64,000 nucleotides of DNA from Neckera pumila (lineage: Eukaryota; Streptophyta; Bryopsida; Hypnales; Neckeraceae). The stretch's first letter is position 1. Every line of letters starts with the position of its first letter. The notes under the pieces are model-generated. The model made no database searches and was not told where the DNA came from. It saw only the letters and a list, made by a program, of their open reading frames with translations. Position numbers and translations under genes: made by a program. The stretch is taken from the NCBI GenBank assembly GCA_963969595.1, contig OZ018417.1, positions 10,170,501 through 10,234,500 of the forward strand, read 5' to 3'. This document shows, in pieces, positions 11,784-21,213 of the stretch.

Positions 11784-13812
11784 CTACTTGACCTGACGAT
11801 CCTGCTCTGCGGCCAGCTCCTTCTTCATGGCTTCAGATCTATTGTGGGCAGAGAAAAAAAAAAGATGAAAGATTCCATTAATAAATATATTAAGGAAGGT
11901 TTACAGGTTGGTTTGATGGCTCTGAAACATGCATATGGCATCAACACAAACTAGTGAACTTAAGTATACAATATACGTAGCTACTTCAAAACTGAGCCCT
12001 AGCCCCAAATATGAAATAAGATTCATAGCCCCTAGTTGCAAGTTTGTTCTGACTTTCACTTTGAAATCTCACAAACCAAGGATTATCAGCTTTCAACCTA
12101 CGAGGCCAAGAATGATAAAATTTCAAAATATTTTTCATCCAAATAATAGGAAGTCACAAGCCATACAAAATTCAGGGAGCTAATAATTAAAAATATAACT
12201 GAAAGCATTTCCCTTTTCGTGCGCTGAGAGATTACTTACTTGGCCACTGGTGACTCAACAGGAAACAGTCGCTTCAATTTGCCATCCTTGCTCTTCAGAA
12301 TGTAGAAGGCAAATAGATAACAGGCTTCGTCGTAAAAAGTAAACGGTTCACTCACTGCATCCACAATCATTGTCAGTGAGAAATGACATGTAACTTGCAT
12401 TTAAATTTCAGCAAGTCGCACAGGAGATCAAAACTTTAGTAAGTCATTACATCCTAAAAATCAAAGTCTACATGTAAGATAGAAAGGTTCTAGAGGGAGA
12501 TACCCATTTCCATAAAGAGTATGGGCACATATGCCATACAAACATGGATACCAATGGCCACTGCGACTTCCTGAATACATACAGTAGATGAACATTAGAA
12601 GCCTTACTAAATTTGATAAAGGACTTTGGATCTCATCCAGAAACAACATTCGCAGAGCCCCATGAGAACAGCTACTTCTATCGAGTACATGGAAAGCATA
12701 ACAAAAGAACCCCATTGCGTCGTTGTGCTTGGACATTACGTTAGCACAGTTCTTGGTAGGCACAGTTCTCACTAAGTATTAGATTCATATTTGAGAAATT
12801 GTTAGTGTCAATGTCATTAACACATCATCAATAACTTCGTGAATATAATGAGGGACTCATTGAGATGAGACTCCTTCCACATATTTAAGCTCAATCGATC
12901 TCAACAGAAATGAAAAATTCGATGGAAAATGCAAAACACTAACCACTCCGAAACAGAAGGCAATCCTCCGAAGTTCGGACATATCAAAGTCCTTATGTGT
13001 CATCTCCTTTTCTTCACAAGGCCCCCCTCTGCATCCCAGAAAGAACCACATTCAGATTTTCACTACAAGGATTCGGAGCCATAGAACATCATGGAAAAGA
13101 AAGCACTTAAACCTTCGAAATAAGTACGTCATGAGCGTGGTGTCTGAAAGATTGTAATTCTTCACTCAAAAAGACTAAAAATCAGAGTCAAGATGGTAAG
13201 GGTGGAAACAATGCAGAATGGCTTACATGATAACAATACCCAAAAGCAACCCTGACCTCAAAGGAAAGACCCTTCTAAATCTAGGCTACAAAGTAGAGAC
13301 GCATGAAATCCATAAAAACACTCGCTGATTAGATGGTTAGATCCATTAGCCTAGGGTTTAAACCACAGGGCGATTTGTCACAAAACGATGACTGCAGGTT
13401 CAAATCAACACCCTGAGCGGCAGTGAAAGAAAAGACATGCACAAGCTCATAGGCTACAACAAAACTCTTTCCAAACCACAAAAAACAAGCCAAGAACACC
13501 CGATCACCAACAACAAAGTTGCACCAAGGCCTTCCATGAAACCATAATTTACATAAGTAGGGGATTGACTGGAACACAAAGTAAGAACACTTACGTAAAC
13601 GAATGCACCTTAACTTTCACGGATTTCTTCTCATCGCCATCACGGCTGATGCGCTGGTAAATCAAACCCAGAGAAGCGAAAAGGGCAAGCTGTGCACAAG
13701 CGAACAAGATGCGGATGACGAGTAAATTGCGCGGCAAGTAGATATCGATATGCGCAGCTGTGAGGCAACCCAGCAATGCCGGGCTGAGCAAGATCCGACA
13801 CCGAAATGCCAT
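11784..13812 (-). CDS. PHO88/SND3-like ER membrane protein, five exons
   Basis: Members of the PHO88 family (yeast Pho88/Snd3) are small ER membrane proteins of the SRP-independent targeting (SND) route; the old link to phosphate transport is indirect. Exons on the minus strand: 13812-13595, 13028-12944, 12570-12504, 12354-12240 and 11838-11784. Lengths and phases agree and give 179 residues, close to the roughly 190 of yeast Pho88. All introns are GT-AG. Hydrophobic segments lie at about residues 29-53 and 96-120. Family hallmarks are the LLVIRILF segment followed by a basic loop, the acidic DFDMSELRR motif before the second hydrophobic segment, KLKRLFPVESP, and a charged tail ending in Lys. 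An in-frame TTG lies 36 bases upstream, but ATG at 13812 is the first proper start. Introns 1 and 4 are the longest. Confidence 0.85.
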
Positions 13813-13856
13813 CTCCGCTTGCGCTTGCGCTGATTCTCCTGGTCCCAAATGAAATG

Positions 13857-13865
13857 AAACCCTAA
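13857..13865 (+). promoter_or_regulatory. Telo-box AAACCCTAA upstream of the PHO88-like start
   Basis: The motif lies about 45 bases upstream of the minus-strand ATG, probably in the 5' untranslated region or core promoter. Telo-boxes are common near the starts of plant housekeeping genes. Its function here is inferred from position only. Confidence 0.35.
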
Positions 13866-14534
13866 AGATGATGAATGAAAACTCCGGACGCGGGGAAATT
13901 TGAAAGCAGCAACGAGCTTTTGGGGGGAGTGCTAAGTTTATGGAGCCGGTGAATGGGTCGATCGTTTTTCATGTCGAAGTTGTTAAGGTAGGAACACCCA
14001 TAAGCGCGACTGTCCCCATGGCCGTGACCTACGCTGTGACCCGTAGTCGTCGTTTTTGGGAGTCCCGTAACTAAGAACCAAAAAATGACGGTCATGGACG
14101 CTTACAGTGGCGGATTTGAGTGCAGAGGGTTTGGAAGTAGGAAGTAGGAATGGTGGATTACATACACCATCAATTTGAAATGCAAAAGATTCACAACAAA
14201 TTGAAAATGCACCATATGAAGAGCCTTTCTCAAAAATGGTCCCGCAATTTCATGGTCTCGTCACGGACTGATAGCTTCCAATGCCCTCTAAGTCGGAGCA
14301 TTCCAAGCATATAAGTGACTCCAATTCAAACAATGAGAATCCAAGACTCTAGACCCCTAGTGCAGATCCTGACTTGTCCCAAAATTAAAGTACTGAATGC
14401 CGTTAGGGTCGACGAACAACACAAAAAGTACCGTAATTCAAATCAAGTGAAACCTAATCTCGTGAAACCGATTCTCGAAATTCAAGACCTATTTTCGAAA
14501 TGCACAATAAGTGGCAAATAATAAGCCTACGTAC
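13866..14534. other. Promoter side of the PHO88-like gene; no further MOS4 exons
   Basis: The region just above the minus-strand gene is GC-richer, as expected of a promoter. I looked here for the conserved second-exon part of MOS4/SPF27 and did not see it, which supports calling the neighbouring fragment a truncated copy. Confidence 0.4.
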
Positions 14535-14800
14535 CTGAGGATTAATGGTAGGCATGGCAGGAAGCTCTGCCAGAAAGCTCTGGCAGAAAGTCGGCAGGCT
14601 TGTTCACGCTCACTCGCATCTCCTCCGCCATCATCTTGTCCACTTCCACCTTCACTTTTGGGATAGTCCGCATAGGCGTGATCGATGTGAGGGAGCGCAT
14701 CCACGCTCTCATCCAAAAACCCACCACCACGCCACTTGGATTGCTCAATTTCCTTCGCCCCTGGCGCGGCCTCTATCATCAAAATATCCGGACTCCCCAT
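14535..14800 (-). pseudogene. Broken first exon of a MOS4/SPF27 (BCAS2-type) splicing factor
   Basis: MOS4/SPF27 is a core subunit of the Prp19 (NineTeen) spliceosome complex. The minus strand starts ATGGGGAGTCC and encodes the family's N-terminal signature: ILMIEAAPGAK, SVDALPHIDHAYADYPK, then VKVEVDKMMAEEMR and NKPADFLPEL. Two lesions break it. A run of four A (14656-14659) where three would keep frame shifts reading after YADYPK. A 13-bp near-tandem duplication (14562-14574 and 14575-14587) shifts it again after FLPEL. The exon ends at a good donor, CAG followed by GTACGT, so this is a genomic rather than processed copy. The later coiled-coil exons are not found before the next gene. A functional paralogue presumably exists elsewhere. 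One base in an A run could be a sequencing error; the 13-bp duplication is harder to explain that way. Confidence 0.72.
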
Positions 14801-15911
14801 AGCTCGCGCTTCTTCTCAAGCTTCTTTGCAAATCCTAGCGGACAATCCTAGTCCATGAGTCCTCAGAGATGGAAGAAAAGAGTACTGGAAACGGATGGGG
14901 GCTGCTGCTACTGTGTCTCACTTGCACTCTCCCTTGACCACATTGCACAACATTCGATGCCAAGAAATACGATCGCATGTTTCTAGTAAATCAATAAGCA
15001 CAAGTCATCGCAAAGCTGATTGGAAGAGGAAAAAAAGCAGGATGCGAAAAAAGGATGTACTTCATTAGCTAGGAGGGTCTCAGCCATCTTCAGGTGGGTC
15101 CTCTACGGCAAGTAGAAGCGAATTCTCCTGATCTTTAGCAAAACCAGCAGCAAAACCAATACATTCTTAAAATCACAAATTGGTAACCAAGAGCAAAAAT
15201 GCATCCATGCACCTCTTACAGCAACATCTCATTCAGCACCTGTGGATGACTGAAAAAGTGAAACAGAAATCAGTACCAAATAGAGAAGAATGTTCTGCAC
15301 ACCTTGTTCTTCCTTGTCCTAGAGAAGGGCTGCTGCTGTCTCCTTTATTCAGTTCAATGTTGACATCATCATGTGGCGTAAAGCTAATCGCGATCCACCC
15401 AAGCATCATTACTACTTTGCAAGCCCGAACACAAGAACCAAGGAGTGGCACAATGAATATACACACGGTGCATGTCTCGCCCCTGTTCGGTTGCAGCTCC
15501 AGCAAGGTCTTTCCCAGAAGTCCTGACTAAACACAAAGTAATCTTAGAGACGTAAAATTGACCTAAACGCTTGGCAATTCCAAAGTGAATAAATGCCGGT
15601 AACAGATCAAACGTAACGGAAAGTAAGAAGAGAAAAACGTAAATTCCAAGATACAATAATGAGTATTCAAACATTGTGTAGCTCGGAGTAACCTGAACTT
15701 CAGTGCATTTCAGATTCAAAAGAGTAGACCCTCGCTTCTGTGCAACCAAGGGTTTCAAAGTTGACACTGCATCCAGGGACCCCGCTATCTCTGCTTCCTG
15801 GCTTGCCAAACAGAAAATTCACGACGTAAGAGCAACGTCCACATGAATTTTCAACGTATGCACAAAGATCTTTAGAGAAACTCATAGTGGTGATCCCAGG
15901 CATTCAAATCA
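14801..15911. other. No certain gene; weak coding-like islands
   Basis: A 141-codon minus frame at 15384-15809 and overlapping frames (15233-15505, 15700-15903) sit in GC-richer DNA, with possible donor and acceptor sites. I cannot assemble a consistent gene and recognise no domain. They may be remnants of a gene whose neighbour is the MOS4 fragment. Confidence 0.25.
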
Positions 15912-15968
15912 ATCCCGAAGCTTTCGGCAATTTCTGATATTCGTTGAAATTGCCGAAAGCTTCGGGAT
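15912..15968. repeat. Perfect 23-bp inverted repeat with 11-base loop
   Basis: Left arm 15912-15934 begins ATCCCGAAGCTTTCGGCAAT; right arm 15946-15968 is its exact reverse complement, ending TTCGGGAT. The loop is TGATATTCGTT. A perfect stem this long in otherwise decayed spacer suggests a recent origin or selection. No poly-T or promoter signals tie it to a known RNA class. Confidence 0.8.
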
Positions 15969-16790
15969 ATAACATTCTTTGATTCGTTTCGGGCTTGCAC
16001 AATTTCTACCCTTTTACTGTAACAGTAGAGAACCATCTGGCTCGTCTTCCAATACTGTGTAACTTGAGAATAATGATTACTTCACTTTTAAATCTTGAAC
16101 TCCACGTATTAGTTAGTGTTGAACTCAACATTGCAAACCCTAACCTTGGCCACCATGACTCTCCCTAAAATGGGTTGTATTAAGCTGAATTCAATAACGT
16201 TATGCAGCGGTACGGATGCGCTTCAAGAGCAGAGCAGACATGAAGAAGAGAGCTCAAACCGCATGCAAGTCCCAGTACCAAAATTTCATGGCAACAAAAC
16301 CCTCTACTGTACGCAGTTCCTGCAACCAAGTCTCCCACAGGAAATACAAAATCAGAGACCGAAGCAGCATGCACCTTCTCGCTCGAGATCAATGAGAGGC
16401 AGCGTGCGTTTGACTGATGAATTGCTCCAACGTGGTGGCGAATTCGTACGCCGGCTTGCCTTCGCTGCAACCCCTCTTGGAGGGAAGCGCCGAAAGCATT
16501 CGCCTTGCCTCTTCCCTGTTTGGGAATCGCCAACGGGGACGAAGGCTGGGCCATGGTGAGCATCGAATCACCACAGGAACAACACTACACCTCGATCTGC
16601 CTGCCCCTCCACGCAATTTTTTCTTCGAGTCACTAGTGTTAGGGTGGCCACCCGCGCCGCAACCAAAGCACTTGGAACTTGGAACTTGGAACTTAATTTT
16701 CTCCAAGCTAATCTGGTGCAATCATAACCGGTTGTTGACTTTTCAACGCTAATGTGGCACCACCCCATTGGCAACCCGTCGCCATTGCCA
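15969..16790. other. GC-richer block with overlapping open frames, unassigned
   Basis: Between about 16180 and 16720, frames of 110-147 codons are open on both strands (plus 16116-16559; minus 16180-16563 and 16389-16721). None contains a domain I recognise and no frame is clearly favoured. It may be a 5' exon and promoter or an old gene remnant. Confidence 0.3.
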
Positions 16791-16996
16791 TTAAGGTAAC
16801 TACACCTAAAAATGCATGCTTCCTAAAATTGCACAGCACAAATTCTTGCCTAAAATGTACTCCCACTATTCATATGATTCTATGATCGCTTTTGGGTACA
16901 CCTATTCTCAGCACTTTGAAAATTCATAGTTTATTCACACAATGTCCAAAAAATGCATTCTAAAAGAATCTAGAATCCCCTTTTGACTACCAATGG
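16791..16996 (-). repeat. Inverted copy of the repeat at 10294-10497
   Basis: Reverse-complement partner of 10294-10497. It starts GGTAACTACACCTAAAA and ends near TTGACTACCAATGGA. It lies 6.3 kb from its partner in opposite orientation. Confidence 0.65.
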
Positions 16997-17104
16997 AATC
17001 GACAATTTTTTTCAATATAATAGTGAAAACCATGTTGAATCATGCTAAATTGCTTAACTATGCAATTTAAGGTCAATTATTTTACAAGTTGCAACTCATA
17101 ACCT

Positions 17105-17290
17105 TCTTTCTTTGGTCAGAGATGATCCTAAACTATCTGGTGATGGTAGTAAGGTACCTAAGTGGTTGTGGGTTCAATCCCTAGTGGCGGCAAGGTCATT
17201 ACCTTGTGTAAAATCAGACTCTCCCCTGATGGAAAAATCCTTGTAGTGTGTTTCTTAAACATGCTTGTTTCAAAAAAACAAAAACATAAC
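17105..17290 (+). mobile_element. tRNA-derived SINE, Au-like
   Basis: Box A-like sequence TGGTGATGGTAGTAAGG (about 17139-17155) is followed by the box B GGGTTCAATCCC (about 17170-17181) and by the spacing and wording of plant Au-type SINEs: GGCAAGGTCATTACCTTGTG and then CCTGATGG. The 3' part runs into a T-rich tail with CTTGTAG. Such elements are copied by LINE reverse transcriptase after Pol III transcription. The subfamily assignment is from memory of the Au consensus. Confidence 0.6.
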
Positions 17291-17564
17291 CTTTTTTTTC
17301 AGCTTGCTTCTTGCACTCTTAAATCATGAAGATCTGCTAGAACGACTCATCGGTTATCTAATACATAAGCTTCTTTCTTTTCAACTTGTTTCCCACAAAT
17401 TTGGATCATGAAGATCAAAGGTTGTGATTGAAAAATGTACAATAAAATTGGTTATATACGTTAACTACTTTGCCACCAAGAGTGGCTCATCAACTATCTA
17501 ATATATATTTCTTCATTCAATCTTTTGGCCATTTTGAGTGAGTGTGCCAACACATTAATGACAC

Positions 17565-18300
17565 CCTAATTTTCTGTCTTCCTAACTACGGCTTCTTTTC
17601 CATCAAAAACGCTCAAAACTACCATTTCTATAGCAAAGAGCAAAAAAATGTGAATTTCTTTTTTTTTTGCATATCTAACCGCAAGATCTTGTATTAGACT
17701 AATATAAGAATGTGTAGAAGATATTTCACAAACTTTGACCATGTAGATTGTAAAATAAAGGATTCCTTATTTGCGTTTAAAGTGAAGGAAACATGTTTTT
17801 TGCACCTTGCTTTACTACATTTTCTCGCTTTGAACCTTCATAACTTATAATTTTTGCTCCATTGATTTTAATTTTCTAATTTTATATGATAAATAATTTG
17901 AGTTGAAAGTCTAGGAATTTTTTTTTTTTAAAATCACATTTAGTTTTGAATCATTAAAAAATTGTTAAGTTGAAGTAGGTTCAAGATTGAAGGAAAACTA
18001 CTAAATTGTTAATTGCTCTAAGATGGAATTGAAACACACTAATCTCAAGGGTGAGGTTATTCTAGCAAGAGTGCTTAACCTTGTTAATTTAATTTTTAAA
18101 TTGTACAAATTGAAGTTAGAAATGAATCCTACAAGTTATATTTTCAAGAAGATGCTTTGACTGTCTAAAAAACAAGATTGCCCATAACTTTTAAATAACA
18201 AATCCAAATGAAATAAATCAAGGCTTTCTATGTACAAAAGAAAAATACAATCTATTAAAAAAAATCAATTTTTTACTTTAAATTTTTACTTACTATCATT
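17565..18300 (-). repeat. TTAA-family B element, decayed copy
   Basis: Matches family B in reverse orientation: AAAACGCTCAAAACTACCAT, the block after CTATAGCAAAGAG, a Pur/Pyr-rich centre, then CCATAACTTTTAAATAACAA. The outer TTAA termini are no longer recognisable. It is non-coding. Confidence 0.5.
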
Positions 18301-18384
18301 CACTGATAGCACTCAAGCTGATAAATAACTATGGATGTAATTAATCATTCACGGCACAACAAAAGCAAATGGACCAACTAACTA

Positions 18385-19275
18385 ATAATATAGAAATTTT
18401 GGTCAGGTATGAGTGATTGGAGATTTTTACATTTTAAATTGAAATTTTAATAGAAGGTGGGAACAAAGAATATCTTTCATATGCACTAAATTTCATGACA
18501 TTTGAAAGTTTCAGTCAGAAGTTATGGCCTAGTAAGTTACTTTTTTTGTATGCGGGCAATTTGGGCAAATCAAACACAAAATCACTTTTTCCATAAATCA
18601 AAATTTGAGTTTGGTTTTCTAGAATTATATAAACGATGAAAGCTTTGAAACATTCTACTTTGATTAATGAGTCAAAGGTTATGAGGAGTTTTAGTCGGCG
18701 GATAGTTATGGATTTTCTACTCTAAAACAAACTTTGAAGTCCCTTATTTTACTCAATTTTCAATACTTTTTGAAAAAAATAAAATCATTGGATGTAGATT
18801 GTTTATTACAACATTGCGACCATTGGGATTGGCATTTTTCAACTCTATAACTCAATTCTTAACAATTTTGTATTCTAAATAATTCTCTACTTCTTTCTAC
18901 TTACTATTTTTTTCCTAGGTGTTGTACTGTTCCAAATGACTTGAGGTCTTTCAAGCATGTAGCCAACTTGCCTTGAAGAATGAATCCAAAGAAGCACTAT
19001 TGTTTTATGGGTACAAAGCAGGGTAATATGGCTAAACTTCGGCCACATCAGATTTTCCAAAAAAAATAAAAATAAAAATAAAAGAATTTAAAATGAAATT
19101 TGCAAAAAATAAAATAAAATAAAATTTGAAAATATACTTTTTTGACAACCCATACCACTGTTCACAGCATGGGGACAGATTGGAAAACAAGCTTGAAACG
19201 GCCTTTTCTTGGCCCCAAATCCCTTCTAATGTTTTGGTGAAAACATAGAGTCACGGTCCTTTAGGGGATAATTAG
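18385..19275 (+). repeat. TTAA-family A element, truncated at 5' side and interrupted
   Basis: Follows family A in forward orientation from the GGTATGAGTGATTGGAG region through ATTTTAATAGAAGGTGGGA and TTTCTACTTACTATTTTTTT to about 19010. It resumes at GGTGAAAACATAGAGTCA and ends at CCTTTAGGGG near 19269. The gap is filled by a family C MITE (about 19030-19229). The left terminus is missing. Confidence 0.6.
19030..19229 (-). mobile_element. Family C MITE copy, inserted in family A
   Basis: Right part matches 56147-56419: GACAACCCATACCA then CTGTTCACAG and the terminus CCCCAAATCCCTTCTAA. The left terminus is eroded. AAATAAAA runs fill the centre as in the other copies. Confidence 0.5.
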
Positions 19276-19725
19276 TGTAGGCACTAAAAAGATCTTTTTA
19301 CACAAGAAACACGTATACTTTGCTGTAGTAACTTCTTGGCTACGTTATGATTGCCAATAAGTCCGCCAGCTCTAGCTTCTAGTTAATCCCTAAACACTTC
19401 AATCCTTTTTTGAATTTTTGCACATTTTTGCTCATCTTTGTGTACAGAAACATCACTCTTATTGGAATTCATGAAGTTGGTCATTAAAAAAAGGATGTCT
19501 TTTCTAGATTCAAATATTACATTGGATGAATGAGAAGTTAGTTAGATGAAACAGGGCCTCCAAGCCCTCCATTCATTGTCCAAAATATGGACTTTGGAGC
19601 GCTTCAACATTAACCTAAGTTCATCCATGATTTCAAAGATGAAATTTATGGATGGATTCCGTCACATGATTGCAATCCACCGCCTACAGTGATTGAACCT
19701 ATGAGGCTCTCCACAACACTATGTT

Positions 19726-19973
19726 CCAAGGAGATTGAGGTTTTTGCATGGCTGCCCATTAGGTGGACGGTTTCGTCCCTGTCCAAATTCAAATCCACCC
19801 ACCCCAAGGTTTTCTTTGAAAAACAAAATGTTTTATTTAAGTTGTAGCACTTAAACCCTATGGAGCGGAGTGGAGAAAAATTATAGTGTTTTCTTCAAAG
19901 AATAAGGGTAGGTGGGTAGAAGTGTGAAACTTTGACCTGACGGGCTACTAGGCAGAACCCCGAATTCCCTTGG
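19726..19973. mobile_element. Family D MITE, copy 1
   Basis: Inverted ends: CCAAGGAGATTGAGG and TGCATGGCTGCCCATTAGGT on the left mirror ACCTGACGGGCTACTAGGCA and CCGAATTCCCTTGG on the right. The interior has GTGGATTTGAATTTGG-type and telomere-like AAACCCTA words. It is non-coding, and is adjacent to a longer second copy. Confidence 0.65.
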
Positions 19974-19998
19974 GACATGCTTTCTACAGCACTATGTC

Positions 19999-20431
19999 TC
20001 AAAGGATTGGGGTTTTTGCCTGGCTGCCCGTCAGGTGGACATTTTGTCCTTGCCCAAATTGGCAAATTCAAATCCACCCACCCCAAGGTTTTCTTTGAAA
20101 AACGAAATGTTTTATTTAAGTTGTAGCACCTAAACCCTACGAAGCGGAGCGAGTAGGGTATAGGCCTGAAGCGGAGCGCCGTTAGGCGCATAGCTTCAGT
20201 ACAAGGCGTGGAGTGCCGTTTAAGGTGAATATGAAGGGGTAACCTCTACTACTAGCTAGGACCTTTTGGTTTTATAAAAAAAAATATAAAACGTTTGACA
20301 TTACATTACAACTAGGACTCCAATGGCCAAGCAAAAATAGTGTTTTCCTCAAACAATAAGGGTGGGTGGGTGGGCAGGAGGGTGAAAATTCCACCTGACG
20401 GGCTGCCAGGCGGAACCCCGAATTCCCTTGA
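19999..20431. mobile_element. Family D MITE, copy 2
   Basis: Inverted ends TTTTTGCCTGGCTGCCCGTC on the left and GACGGGCTGCCAGGCGGAAC on the right are nearly perfect complements. It carries the same CCACCCACCCCAAGGTTTTC block as copy 1 plus about 185 extra bases that include AGCGGAGCG repeats. The words before both copies (ACACTATGT, GCACTATGT) also agree, so part of the flank was duplicated too. Confidence 0.65.
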
Positions 20432-21121
20432 GGCCTCTCCCTCCCTTCGAGTCTTCGACAACTGAATCCGTATACTGTATCTGCTGGGAAGGCCGCTTGC
20501 TATGCCTTTCACCGAACTGGGGTTTGGAACGTAACTAATTTTCTGAATTTGTTAGTCATCTCCTTGCTCGCATCGTCGTTTTCAAGCATAGCTTTTCCGT
20601 TTAGGTCGATCGATTACTCAGCTAGCTTGCTTTAATTAATTGCTGTAGCAGGTCCTGAGTAGTTGTGCAGGGAGCGCGCGGCTACTTACGTACGGTAATC
20701 TTACGCGATTACTATTCTCACCATCGACGTCGAATTGCCACACTTCAGCTAGCTGAGGTACCGTAACATTCCAGCAGCAGTTGCCCCTAATTAAGATTGT
20801 GTTCGAAACAGTCCCCTAGCTTGTCGTCGAATCGGGAAAATGAGGGAAAGAATGACAATGTGGATATATAGTCACAGATTGGTTGGTTGGTCTAGGAAAA
20901 GTACGTAATGAATTATAAACCCTAAGAAGCAAGGTACGATTGCAACGTACGTAACTGTAAGCTGAACTCGGAACTTATTTCCTTGTACATGTCCTTGCTT
21001 ATCTCTGTCATCACCGGTCAAGGAATCAGCGTTTCATCGAGCATTGATGGTTTCCGGAGAACTCATGGTTCCCGAGAAATGACGTTTTCACAGTTTCTTG
21101 CATGCTGAGCCATGCCATATG
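20432..21121. other. Upstream region of the F-box-like gene
   Basis: GC-richer spacer without a convincing frame. It probably contains the promoter of the gene at 21214. Confidence 0.4.
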
Positions 21122-21127
21122 TATATA
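21122..21127 (+). promoter_or_regulatory. Possible TATA box of the F-box-like gene
   Basis: TATATA inside CATATGTATATACAG lies about 90 bases before the ATG, a fitting distance for a TATA box with a short leader. It is one of many AT words in this DNA, so support is only positional. Confidence 0.3.
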
Positions 21128-21213
21128 CAGTTACAATCAGTGTTCTAAAGCTTGCTCTTGCGTCCTCACAATCTTCCTAACAAAATCCTTGTGCGTCTTT
21201 CGCAGCCATCACC

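Noticed and set aside
13591..13848. Longer N-terminus for the PHO88-like protein
   Set aside because: The extension starts at TTG. The first ATG at 13812 gives a length that fits the family.
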